This document shows, piece by piece, positions 46,174-58,000 of a stretch of DNA of 64,000 nt; within the stretch, counting starts at the first letter, position 1; every line of letters starts with the position of its first letter. This DNA comes from Acidomyces sp. 'richmondensis'. Lineage: Eukaryota > Ascomycota > Dothideomycetes > Mycosphaerellales > Teratosphaeriaceae. The notes beneath the pieces were generated by a model. The model ran no database searches, was not told the DNA's origin, and was given only the letters and a program-made list of their open reading frames with translations. The stretch is taken from positions 496,001 to 560,000 of the forward strand of contig QVLQ01000013.1 of NCBI GenBank assembly GCA_003545705.1, in the 5' to 3' direction. Position numbers and translations under genes: made by a program.

Positions 46174-48152
46174 GACGGAAAGTTCATGTTGATATAACTT
46201 TACGTAGTCAACAGGCGTGTTGGTTTGCATTACAACGATCGCATATGTAGCGCGGCTTGACGTATTCCGTAGAGCGGCAACAAATTCTGTTTGGGACCGA
46301 TATTGGATTCAAAAGGCGGCTCCCAATTTGAGCTCAATGTCTACCTAACAGATTTGGGGCTTCGAGATCATGCATCCGCGGTGGGCAACGCATCTTGAGA
46401 TCCTATTAACATTGAGACGATATCCCGGTTTCGCCATGCCACAGAAGCCATCCCCAAGGCACGGAATCGATGCCGGAACTTTGATGGTGCCACATTACAT
46501 TCAGCGTGCCCGTCTAGGAGGACCTTATTGGCCTCTCGTAGCGCCAGCTTCTGCTTGTACCTGAGGCTTACCGCGAGTCTGCAGTAGCTCTGCGCCGAGA
46601 CCATCCCCTTGGGCGCTTCTTTTCTGCCGTCTAGACAGAATCAAATTACGACTATGTTTCGAGAGCAAATGAATCATTGAACGCTATTCGACCACGAATG
46701 CAAATTCATCTTTTTTGTTGTGGGCAGAATAGAACCTCTTGATAAGCTATGCAGATGCTTTTTCTCCTAATGCACTCCGGAAAATACGCTTACATCCTTG
46801 TTTGCATGTTATTGCAAACAAAATCCCTCAAGCATGTTTCGTAGCGTCTCTAGGAAGGGCTGGATGTACCACAGTACCTGCGCATGTACGCCACGCCTGC
46901 GGGACAAGGATGCGAACCCGTCAGCGTGGAATCAAATCAACGGGCAAGAATAGAAATTCTCCATGACCAGCGAATTCAATATTTATTAGTGAACGATTGC
47001 GATTGCTGACGGTCGCCGCGGGTGGGATTTGGCATCTTAAGCTTGCCAGGTCCGGCAGGAAGAGTTCTATTGCACCTCCACCCCGATGAACACGCCACAT
47101 ACCGACTGAATAGCCAGCATGGCTTTGAACTTATGGTGAACCAACTCAGCGTGTTTTGCGAGAGTTTTTCACATATGATTTTCCGATGGGAACGCCCCCC
47201 CCAATAAATCCGCGTGTGATAGGTTGTCGGAGGTCGCCTCACTGCGCGGGAATCTGCAAGACTTGTTGTATTTTGCGCCGCGTCAACCGCGCAAGGCAGA
47301 GAAATAGGCCCAACATGATCATCCTGGTGCATGGCGTCTGTCTTTCCGCTTCGGGCTCCTTCAAGTGGGAAAGCTACTGCAAAAGGTCAGCCTCACGCAT
47401 AGTTGGAGATGGTGCGACCTGCTGGATCAAGGACATCAACCGCAGCTCAGCCTTGCACCCCCACGAGAAACGCCGTCGCTGGACCACCGAGCGCATATGA
47501 AATATCGGGTCATCTGAATGAGACTGGTTGTCGGCCCAATCAAACACCGACAAGGACAGGACAGGTTGCAACTCTACCGGAGGGTCTCACTTCGTCCTGA
47601 CATCTCCGGAGATGTGAAATCTCACCAACTGATTTGGGTACGGACGGATCGCGTGCCAGCTCCACCTTCCGCGCCCCGGCCGCCTGTGATTTTCTTCTCT
47701 TCACGTTTGATATCCCCGTTCGCAGCGTATGAGTGGAGGAGGAGTTCCAAAGCTCGCTCTGGTGCCACTAGCCGATCCCCGAGACCCATTCGGATCCCAG
47801 CTTCTCCGCATCCAGCTTGCAGGTTGCATCGGTCACCCTGGGCGTATGGCCTCGTGCCTACCCGCTCTGTACCACGCAATTGAACTGGGCGTGTGCTGTC
47901 CTTGTCATCAACCATCACCTTCTAGCCCCCCAGTGAGATCGGGCGGCACGCATTGAGGTGTGGCCACCGAGCGGGATCGCGGCGCCGACACCGGACAACA
48001 GGTTCTGCCGCATCGCAACCCCCAGATATCTCTCTTCGCTGCAGATCAAGGGACATGCTGGCCTACCGACGCTGGCAGAGCTGCAATTTTCGACACAGTC
48101 CCAAAGGCCCGTTGCATGCCAGTCGGGCCGGAAGCGACTGCGACGGTTTGCG
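46174..48152. other. 2.0 kb intergenic region upstream of the C2H2 regulator
   Basis: No gene is recognisable. From about 47.5 kb the sequence is GC-rich and open in several frames, but the translations are Arg/Pro/Ser-rich and look like leader sequence of the regulator. The reading frame of the regulator's first exon stays open upstream to 47958, so an earlier start is not excluded. Confidence 0.5.
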
Positions 48153-51100
48153 ATGACCTCGGACGCAGTAAAAGTCATAGGGCCGTCGGACGGAGAACTT
48201 CAGGCCGAGAAGGTCGGGCAGCAGGTTGAAGACGATGCAGACGCGGCATTCGAGGTGGATGAGATCGCGGACAACAAGCCGAAAAAGAAGCGGAAGCTGG
48301 TCAAGAATGGGGACAAGAAGTACCAATGCCCGGAGGGTGGATGTGGGAAGTCCTATTCCCGAGCGGAACACCTGTACCGCCACCAACTCAATCGTAAACG
48401 CTTTCGGGCCGTGTTCACAGGACGGTGGATATGCTAACTTCGAAGTAGACACACCAAAGCAGATCTATCGGTGCGACCACCCAGGATGCGACCGGTATTT
48501 TGTCCGAGCAGACCTCTGTGCAAGACACAGAGAAAGACACACGGCCAAAGGCTCCCATTTGCAACGCAAAGATGCCTTCCTCAGCAGTCAACGCTCGCTG
48601 AATAACGACACAGGAGCGACATCTCCGATTCAACTCGCGCGGGGAGTCGCCGTCAACGCGTCGCCTGTTCAGTCGAACCGTCCTATTCACTCGGCTTCCT
48701 GTGCAGAGCCCAGTGCGGTCACGGCACCGCACATTCAGCCCACTCATTCTGCGGCCGTTCACTATCGAATCCACGGAGTAAACGATCCGAAAGTCATGCA
48801 GGCGGGAGGAGGGTTTCCTGATCGTCACTTTTCCGCGTCGGGCACGTGCGCGTCATATGCGTCGAATAACGTCAACAGCAGTCAGCTTCCCTCCAGAGGC
48901 CCACTCTCGTCATCTCCTCTTTTGCGGCAGAGGAGCATGGAGAATGGCTTCGCACGTCCTGCTTCGCAACCTCAAGACTATCAATTCCAGCAGTCAATGA
49001 CGATGAATTCAATGCAGCCGCCACCCGCCTCATCGCCCCCGGGCGCACCCCACATGTTCGCGCAGCAGCCGTACCCATCTCCGAGTACAACGTCCCAGCA
49101 GTTTCGCTCACCATCAAGTTATTCAACACTTCCTTCGCTGCCACCGTTTGGGTTTCCCCAGGGCTACGGAGTGTCCGCGAGTGCGAGATCGGGAAGTGCC
49201 ATTTCCCCCCCCGACCGTCAGCTCCAACGATCAACAAGCCATGCCAAACAGTAGCTCCAACAGCGTGAGTGATTATAATGTCGCGGATCAATTGGCAGGG
49301 GGCTACTCCATGCCAGTCTTTGGCACTGATGGCCTTTACCACGCCTCTCCATTTTTAATAGATGACACTCTGTTTAACTCACTACTTGCTTCAAACAATT
49401 TCGACCTTACCGATGAGTCGCCGTCCGGGTTGGAGCCCATGCACGACCCACAAGTCTTCAATACTCCACTGCGAAAGTTAGAGTCGGATGGAACCGCTTA
49501 TGAGCAAGCCTCGTTAGGCGATCATGAGCAAATTTTGAATGACCTTGACATCAATATTCGTGAAAGCCAAATTAGTGAAAAGAAAAAGGATCGTCTTGCA
49601 GAGATGATTAGACACTGGGACGACATCGAACAAAGCCCCGGCCGACGAACCAAGGCCGAGATCCTCGTGGGAGATCCAAATTCGTCGAGTCACGTCTTGA
49701 GCTTAGAAATGTTTAAGACATACCTCACCAGCTATTGGGTGCATATCCATCAGCAAATGCCAATCCTGCACCGCCCAACGTTCAATCCCGAGACCTGTCC
49801 GGATCTACTGCTACTGTCGATGATGTGCCTGGGCGCTACGTGCTTGGAGCGCACTCAGCCTTTCGAACTAACACAAAATAGCGCGGAACTGGCGTTCTTC
49901 ATTGCCTATCACATCAGGTGGGAAGTCTTTCGAGACGCGGAGTTCAGACCGACGGCGAAGCTGTGGACTTTCCAAACCATGTTACTCCTTGAGCTCTTCG
50001 AGAAGATGTTCAGCACTGTCATGCTGCACGAGAGAGCACATATTCACCATGCTACCACACTCACAGTCATGCGACGCGGTTCATCTCTTATCGGTCGAAG
50101 CGCAACGGACACGTCGCAGGGCGGCAATGATCCAACGCGAACCCCGCCCGGTCCTGACGGCAGCATCAACACGAGTGGTCAAAATACGCCAGACGCTTTC
50201 TGGAACAGGTGGATCACCGCCGAGGCCACCAGAAGAGTGGCATTTGCTGCTTTCATCATAGATTCCACACATGCCACCCTTTTCGGACATGCCGCCGTGA
50301 TGTCCCCCCACGATTTGAAATTGACACTGCCGTGTGATGAGGCCCTTTGGTCTGCAACTAGCAGTGGTGAGGTGCAGAGGACAGAGGCGAGCTTGGCAGC
50401 GAACGGCTTCAAGCCCATGACCTTTCTCGATGGTCTGAAAAGAACTCTAAACGGGCAGAAAGTCCGCACGAACACGTTCGGTCGTGTAATTCTCATGGCT
50501 GGTCTCTTCAATGTGAGCTGGCATATGAACCAGCGAGATCTTCAGGTTTCGTCTTTGGGTGTGCAAAACACTCTCGGCACGCAAATCAGATGGCGTAGTC
50601 CGCTCACTCGCGCCTTCGATTTCTGGAAAAAGGATTTTGATGAATCCCTTTCAACGAATGAGCACTGGCTTCAAGTCTGCAGCTCTATGTCCAATGACCG
50701 AAGTAGCGTAGACTACCGCGATAAAGTCTTCGAAAGCCGTACCTGTCTTCACAGCCTTGCTCACATGTCCATGCACGTCGATATGATCGATTGCCAGGTG
50801 TTTGCGGGGGCGGAGACGGTTTTGGGACGGACTGTAACAGAGGCAGATCGTGCAGCCGTTCGGAAGCGCATGCGTGAGCAGTGGGCGCCAAGCGCTCGCG
50901 CGAGAGACGCAACATTTTATGCGCTCCAATTCTTGCGTGAGGTTCTCACACCAGAAGAGGTGATGAACTCGAACAAAGGATCTCAACCTCACCAACCCCC
51001 AACGTTCACATACAGTGCACGTGATGATTATCTGCTCAACAGGCCTTGGGTTCTCTTCTTTGCCATGCTCATCGTCTGGTCGTATGGTTATGCCCTAGAC

Positions 51101-51376
51101 GGACCGATTCGTCCGTCCAATTACACACTGACGACGCGTGAGCTGCAAATTTTCGACATGAAGCGTTACCTTGCCCGCATCGGTGGCGTGACAAGTCCGG
51201 ACGATTTGGAGAAGATGAAGGATCGAAACTCTTGCTTGGGCCTGCTGCTCTTACTTCGTTCGTGCTTCAAGCAGCCTCGTTGGGAATTATTGCACCAAGC
51301 CAACGATATATTGGGATCCTGTATCGATTTGTTGATGCCAGGGTACAGTGAACTCGCTTGCAAGCAAGGCGTTTGA
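48153..51376 (+). CDS. C2H2 zinc-finger transcription factor with fungal-specific TF domain; frame break at a C8 run
   Basis: Exon 1 is 48153-48393; a 55-base intron (GTAAAC ... CTAAC ... TAG) leads to 48449. Splicing completes the first finger (C-x4-C-x12-H-x3-H, ending HQLNH) and then the second (CDHPGC ... HRERH). A basic stretch (KKKRKLVK) precedes the fingers. The frame then stops at 49252-49254, while a downstream frame stays open to 51376. That frame codes for a fungal_trans-type regulatory domain, for example TSYWVHIHQQMPILHRPTF and LLLLSMMCLGATCLE. The two frames differ by one base across CCCCCCCC at 49205-49212. Reading seven C gives a continuous protein of about 1055 residues. An 82-base intron at 49217-49298 (weak donor GTCAGC) would also join them. 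The architecture resembles S. pombe Klf1-like regulators; I am not sure of orthology. Confidence 0.83.
49205..49212 (+). other. C8 homopolymer at the apparent frameshift
   Basis: Eight consecutive C lie exactly where the reading frame of the C2H2 regulator changes. In frame with the zinc fingers the sequence runs on for 13 codons to TAG; shifted by one base it continues for more than 700 codons. Homopolymers of this length are common sites of sequencing and replication slippage. Confidence 0.8.
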
Positions 51377-53460
51377 CAGGCCTGGGGTGTTTTTTTTTTT
51401 GGGCGGCATTACGTGATACCCGTTTGTTTGAAAGTCTGATTTCAATGTATGATGGAATGTGCGAATGTGACTTAGTATGATGAATTGAAAGTTCCTTGCG
51501 ATATATGCAGTGTTGATTTTCCCTCCTCTATTTCCTCTACTTATGGATGGACCTTCTTGGCACGTCACTATATTCTTTGTGCTGGCCTCCCACCCCAACC
51601 TCCCGCCACCCCTCCTACCTCAAAAAAACGAAAACGAAAATACTGTTCGACGATCGAGCCCACATACCTGGATTCCAATGCCTACACCGATGGCTTGGTC
51701 TCTCCATCTCGCGTCAAATCAGTGTTGCCATTATTGCCGGGGACGTTCAGAACGGGCACCACGAGGACGCGACTTTGGGAAGATTACACACTACTGCTTT
51801 GGCCCCACTTGATAAAGTAGGTGTGATGAAGATCTTGAGCAACCAGTCAAACAATTCCAAGCCTAGAGCCTTGTGCCAAAACATATTCACCTCGCTAGGC
51901 ATGACGACAGACCCCGTACCCTACAAGCTTTCATGTATTTCCCTGATGTGCCACTGTCACCATTCACTTTTTCGGAATCCAAGAAGGGTGTGCCTTCTCT
52001 TCGGGATGGCGACCAGAGACGATCGAGAGCGACTTCAGGATCTTCAGATGCCGAGTCAATGGTTCACGGAATTTTCTCCTTCCATGGTACACTAACCGCA
52101 CATGGCGATGAAACTTCATTGTTTCTCCACAAAAGACAGCTAGCCGGAGTATCATGCAATGCTTTGTGTGCTTCGTCTGTGATAATGTGATCCGATCGAA
52201 GAGGTCACTGTGGTTCCACCACAAAAATCGTCAATTGGCAACACGGGAGATGAATGAGATGGAATTCGTCAGGGACTGTTCTCATCCAGACTCTGGACTC
52301 TGGACACACTTGGACCCGAGAGGCCGTCCGGAGTCCCTTTGCCGTAAATTCGAAACGATTAATGGGAACTGCTAGGCTATAGCCATTCCATCATCATGCA
52401 GCTCGCAATGTGGAAAGAAATTCCATCGTCTCGCGAGTCGAATCGTTCGGGGTTCGAGCCATCGTTACCGTGCCGGTTATTTCTTTGGGGGGGAGGGTTT
52501 TCTTTCGTTTTTTTTGAGGCGAATCGTCACTTGTTTTACTCTGCAATCTGCGAGAAATCCGTTGGCATGCTCTGCCGGAAGGGGGCGCCACTAGGCATGT
52601 CACAGCAGGAGGAATTGAATCAACGCCTGCCTTTGCTGTGGGAGCTCGAACAATCTGGCTATCTTATAACACCCGGGCGAGTGGGGAGGGAGAGGAACCG
52701 AAACCGCTCTTTCAGTTTACTGCCCAGGCCATCGTAGCTGGTTACATCCAACTTTCTCTGCAGAGATAGGTTCTGCATCTCAGATAGGGGACTATTCACA
52801 CAGCCATTCCCCAGCCCAGCCCTCGTCCGGCGCTGAGATCAACGGGTCCCTGTGAATATAAATAACATTTGGCCCCTTGTGGCGGTCGATCATCATGCGG
52901 GTGTCGGGAAGCGTATTCCGTAACGGCACTTGCCAACTTCACCTTGCTAGTTCGATGTGCTCCCGCTTCCCATGTCGTTGTGGCCACGCTATCCACGCGG
53001 CGACGGAACGGTGTTCATTATGAGGCGTAGTGGGTTTTTGTTGGCTTTCGAAATGGAAGGAGTCGCGCTGATCGCAGCCGTATTGATGTGGAGGGCCGGA
53101 CAAATCGAGGATGGGACAATGGAGCTTTCGAATGGTTGCAAGAGGCTAAGAACACGCATTTGGCAGCTTCGCATGCATGGTGAGAGATTGTCCCTTCTTC
53201 CATGTGCCGAAGAACAGTCCTCGGTGATACCATGCCTTTTTCAGTGCCGTGTCTCTCCTTCTTGGAACAGGCCATTCGTTCTCGATCGCACTCTACTGCA
53301 CTCATTCGATCCTTGGCTCTTTGACTCCTGAACAGCTCCAGACGAGAGATACTTTGGCGATCAGCAACACCGTTCACGGTCTAGTGTCCACTCGTTCGAC
53401 TTCGTCTTTCCCCGAACCTGCATCCGCGAAACATCCACAGAACCTTGAACGCCCGCGATA
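51377..53460. other. 2.1 kb intergenic region
   Basis: Several overlapping frames are open for 100-180 codons between 51.5 and 52.2 kb, but their translations are Pro/His/Arg-rich and mutually exclusive, and none matches a family. The final kilobase is probably the leader and promoter of the downstream gene. Confidence 0.5.
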
Positions 53461-54147
53461 ATGACTATGGCACTCCCCCGACCCTCCACATATGGAACCC
53501 GTCCAGCATATCTCGACAATTTGTTCAGGGAAACCTCCTCTTTCGCGAGCAGTTCCAGTCTGCACTCAGCAACGAGCAGCATTTCCTACGGCTCAACGGC
53601 CTCTACCTACGACCTCCGCACGATGCAAACATACCCACGGCCCCTCTCACCAGCGTTGGAAGAGAGCAGCGCTGATGATCGACACTCCGTCCGATCACTC
53701 AAGCTGAACCTCAGCCCTCGCTTCAACGTCCGCAAAGTGTTCAACCGCCGGACACATCCCCAAGCGCAGGAGCCGACTTCTGAGGCGGCGTCTCAATCCA
53801 TGCCAACGCCGTCGCGATCAGCGACGACATCAATTCTGCATTCCAGTTCGCGACGACCGTCTCTGGCCTCGCTTCCCAAGCTCCAGACCTCCTTCACGGC
53901 ACCGCAGCGCAAGAACAGCAATGCATACAAGGAGAAACCATTGCCCGCGGCGCCGATCCCGGCCGCCCAAGAGCTCAGTTGCCACCGATGTTACTATTAC
54001 GCGGCGCGGAATTGTAAGGGTTGGGTGATGGGTGGTTCACACGGGGACGCTTGCGAACAGTGCTTGGTATATTTCCTCGAAAAAGTCCACACAATGCTAG
54101 TAACTAACCAGTCGTTCCAGCAAGCCGGGTTCTTCGGAGCTCCGTGA
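53461..54147 (+). CDS. Ser-rich protein with C-terminal Cys cluster, function unknown
   Basis: Two exons, 53461-54066 and 54121-54147, give 210 residues. The 54-base intron has donor GTATAT, a perfect ACTAAC branch and acceptor TCCAG. It joins CEQCL to QAGFFGAP. Without splicing the frame also stays open, so gene finders may miss it. Residues 1-165 are Ser/Pro-rich and probably disordered. The C-terminal 40 residues hold Cys174, 177, 185, 198 and 201 with two His nearby (CHRC ... NC ... CEQC), which suggests a small metal-binding module. I do not recognise a characterised homologue. Confidence 0.75.
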   Translation: MTMALPRPSTYGTRPAYLDNLFRETSSFASSSSLHSATSSISYGSTASTYDLRTMQTYPRPLSPALEESSADDRHSVRSLKLNLSPRFNVRKVFNRRTHPQAQEPTSEAASQSMPTPSRSATTSILHSSSRRPSLASLPKLQTSFTAPQRKNSNAYKEKPLPAAPIPAAQELSCHRCYYYAARNCKGWVMGGSHGDACEQCLVYFLEKVHTMLVTNQSFQQAGFFGAP

Positions 54148-55081
54148 GAGGGTTTGGATCTATGCACACGGTTCGGTCGACCCCCTCGGACGGTTTGGCG
54201 TTGTTTGGGTTCTGGGGGATTTTTCTCAAAAGGGATGCATTTATGATGGGCGCAAGGAAATCTATGAAAGCTTTAAGTGACGAGGGCGTGATCTTGGCCG
54301 ATCTCCCAAAATGTACATGACGACTCACATGTTGGAGACCTCCGGCCAGCGTGGGCGAGCACGCCGCCGCCCCTTAATTTGAGTGACCCCAAAACGAGCG
54401 AACTCGTGAAGATGGTGGAACATATATATATCTCACGGGCAGCTTCAACAATTGATGACCCTCGAATTTGTAATTTAAGTTCGCGGGGATTTCATCTCCG
54501 ACAGTACGTTTTAAATCGGAATTCCTCGCATTATGCTGAGGACGGATAATCTGAAGGCATTTTTCCTCATCGTTCACGCGGATCACCCACGCCTTTCGTA
54601 ACGAGCGTATCTAAACCGTACATGGACAGCCAAGCAAACGTTGATGTGACCTGTTCCAAAGCCAGTGGTATCTTAATTATCGTCCTTAAAACAAACTTCA
54701 GAAATTAAATGTGAAGAGAATCACGGCTGGGGACTTTAAAGGAATATTGGAAATATTCATGCACTTCATTGCATAGCGTTTATTTACAGTTTGCCAACAC
54801 GAGTCCACCAGGTATATCTGCCAGAGCGGACGTGTTGGAAAGGGGCCTTTTGGCTGCTAGAATCGAATAAGGGAAAAGGTCGGAGAGTTTACAATGAGAT
54901 AGATCTGATCGAGATCATGCCAAGGCACACAAAGGCCGGCAGGACAAGTTTTCCGCTTGCTAAACGCCAGACAAGATTGGTGTTTATATATATGCAAAAA
55001 AGGTCACTCTGCGGTGAGTCTCACGCTCAAAATATTATTCCTTTATTTTTGCTGGTGTCCCGATTGCAGTCGCGCACCTAA
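54148..55081. other. Convergent intergenic region before MSB2
   Basis: About 930 bases between two converging stop codons. No gene is visible; it should contain both 3' ends. Confidence 0.55.
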
Positions 55082-58000
55082 TCAGTTCCAGCCCAAGCTG
55101 TTTTCGGACATGATAGGATGTGAGATGCCTTGTTCTCGGACACTACGGCCGTTGCTGCTGCCGCCGCTCTGCCGGCTTCCTCGTGCCCCGCTCATGGTGG
55201 GAGAGTTGCGACCGTTGGCACCAGACATGAAAAACGCACCCATGCCACCACCAGAAGTTTGACTCATTTCACCGGCGGTGGGTACGGAGCTGACGCGCTG
55301 ATGTCGTGATCTCCGCTGTCGATAACGCCTGGCCACGTATATCATGGCAGCGGCGTACACGGCAGCACCTGCAACAGCACCGACGCTGATGCCAACTGAC
55401 GTACCCTTAACGGGCATGGACTGACTGGAGTCACCGCCTATAGGAGCTCCATCACCGACGGATGAAGATGCTGTGGCCGCAGGGTTGTAAGCAGAGGCGC
55501 TCGAGCCGTCACTGAGTGAAGCGCCAGGAAGGAGCGGTATAGTCGGATTGATCATTCCCATGAGTGTATTAACGGTCGGATCTGGATTCGAGTACAGATT
55601 GCTGTTTGGCGCATGCAGCGCTTGCTGCAATGCTGTGACCATCTCACTAGGCACATAAGCCTGGGCAAGAGTAGTAATGTAGCCCATCGAAGAGGACGTA
55701 TCATATGGAAGCAGAGCGTTCATCAGAACCGAATTGTTCGAAATCCCCAGCCCGTACGCAACACCTTGGGGGAGGTACTTAAAGATCTGGTTGGTCGTGT
55801 TCTCTGAGTTGACCACAAAAGGGTAGTTTAAGCCGTAGTTGAAGCCCAGCTGGATCAGTGTTGTATTGGTGGGAGCGGCAGGCAAACCACTAGGGGGCTG
55901 TACCAACCCAGGCATGCTCGTTGGCAACCCTACGACTGACGTACTGGAACCAGTCTGCGTCTGGATGCCAGTCACGCTTGAGCTTGAAGGACTCGGCTGA
56001 TACACTAAACTTGTGGGAACGAACAGCGATGTTGCACTGTCAGTGCCAGTCGCAATGATAGACGTTGGCGCCGTCTTGGAAGTGCTCGAAAATGTAGCTT
56101 TTGGGGAGGAACTTTCGGCGGCGGTCACAGACTCAGACCTTGACGTCGAGGATGGCATATATGATAGACTGGTAGGCGAAAAAGTGATCGTTGCAGAGCT
56201 CGAACCAATCGGAACTACTGTAGTGTCCGCACTGCTCGTAAGAGAAGTTTTTGTTCCAGAAGACGCGGCTATTCCAGAGGAAGTGGCTGTTCCTGAAGAT
56301 GTAATTGTTCCAGAAGATGTGAAAGTTCCGGACGATACGGCCGTGCCAGAAAACGTGGACGAGCTTAGCTGCGTAGTTCTGGAAGAATCGAGAGTCATGG
56401 TCGTCCCGGTAGAAAGAGGAATAGACGTGGAAGTAGTGGATCCCGAGACCGTCACTGGCACGGCAGTGGAGCCAGACGGCCCCGTTGACGTGCTCAGGGT
56501 GTAGGAGGGAGACGTCACCGAGGAACCAGAGGCAGAAATAATTGTTGTACCAGACGAGCCTGTGACAGTGCTTACCGTCGAGGTTTCACCACTGCTCGTG
56601 GGGAGCGCGGATGAAAGCTCGGAGGCCAATGAAGATGCGGCGCTGGACATCATACTCGAAAACTGCGAGGCCAGGGACGAGGATACCGCAGAGTCGGTGA
56701 TGGTTGCTACCACCCCCGAAAGCTCCGAGCTGAGCGAAGATGCGAGACTTGATAAAGCACTCGAAGCGGCTGCTGTGACAGATGCAGGAACGCTCGTGGT
56801 TGAACTAGCAATGCTAGAAACTTCCGAAAGTACAGAAGATTCGGCAGAGGATACCAAACTTGAGACTTCTGATATGACCGATGGGAGAACAGACGACATC
56901 GCAGCAGAACCAGTTGCTGTAGAATGTGCAGTCAAGGGCCACGTGCCACTCCATGAAGTTGCGCTGGTCACTGACGGTGGAGCTGTCCCAGAGGGACTCT
57001 GGACTGTCATGCTCTCGCCACTGGCAGATGCATATGCAGACGACGCTCCGGTGGCACCGGATATTGGCACGGCGGTAGTCCCCGTGCCGCCTAGCAGACT
57101 GGTTAGAATTCCAGGAAGAATACTCGAAGCAGATGAGGGTGAGATCGCCGAGTCCGGAACTACTCCGACGGTTCTGTTGCCCGATGAGGAACCTGTAGCG
57201 CTTTCAGTTGTGCTTGCTGCAGAAGGCGCCGTGGCAGACCCAGTTCCAAGGATAGAGAGAGCGGAAGTCAGATCGGGAATAATGCCACTAACACCACCGG
57301 TAGCCGAATGTGTCATGCCACCCGAGACCGTAAGGTGGTCATCAGAACTTGACGAGGTTGTCGAGCTCCCTGTGGGGGTGCCTTGGTAGTAAGTCGATAG
57401 CCCAACTGTAATTCCATTGATTGTGTTGGGTGTCGTCGAGTCGGTCGGCTTTGATGAAGGTACAGTGCTCGCTGCAGTCGGCGAAGGCTCACTTGCTGGC
57501 ATGGCGCCCGTCGAACCCATTCCAGTGCTTGCGGATGGCAAGGGGTGCTTAGAAACTGTCTCAGAACTAGTCGAATCGGACGATTCTGCCGTGTGTGACG
57601 CAGAGCTGCGATGATCTCGAGTGCTGAAGGTCGGCAGCACGATAGACACCGGCAACCCATCACTGGACCCTGTTGCCATCAGTTTGGAGGCACTTTTCGA
57701 TGTTGTCGGAGACCGGTGATCACTTGAGTGAGTGCTGTGATGAGTAGACGAAGTTTGTGCAGCGCTGCCTTTATCCGACTCTGTGCTTCGGATGATGCTT
57801 AAGGTGGAACTGGTTTCCGTTGTACTAGAGAGCCCGGTCCCGGTCAGGAAGGCGCTGCTACTGACGTTGAGGGGATGAGGAGTGTAAATGGGGGTGTACG
57901 TCCGTGAACTGGTACTGGAACTGTGCAAAGAGGACGAGTCGATTCGATCTGACAGCGGCGCTGTGAGGCCTTCTTGTTCGGAGCTGTGGAGCGAGGAGCT

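Noticed and set aside
51547..52095. 182-codon + strand open frame downstream of the C2H2 regulator
   Set aside because: Three overlapping frames are open in the same stretch and none has recognisable motifs, which is expected of GC-richer non-coding DNA.
52440..52480. B-box-like GGGGTTCGAGCC near 52455
   Set aside because: The flanking bases do not form a T-stem and no A box or acceptor pairing is present.
56013..57389. Two + strand open frames (163 and 275 codons) rich in Val, Glu, Asp and Ala
   Set aside because: They lie antisense to the MSB2 mucin region and mirror its Ser/Thr codons; no domain or start context supports them.
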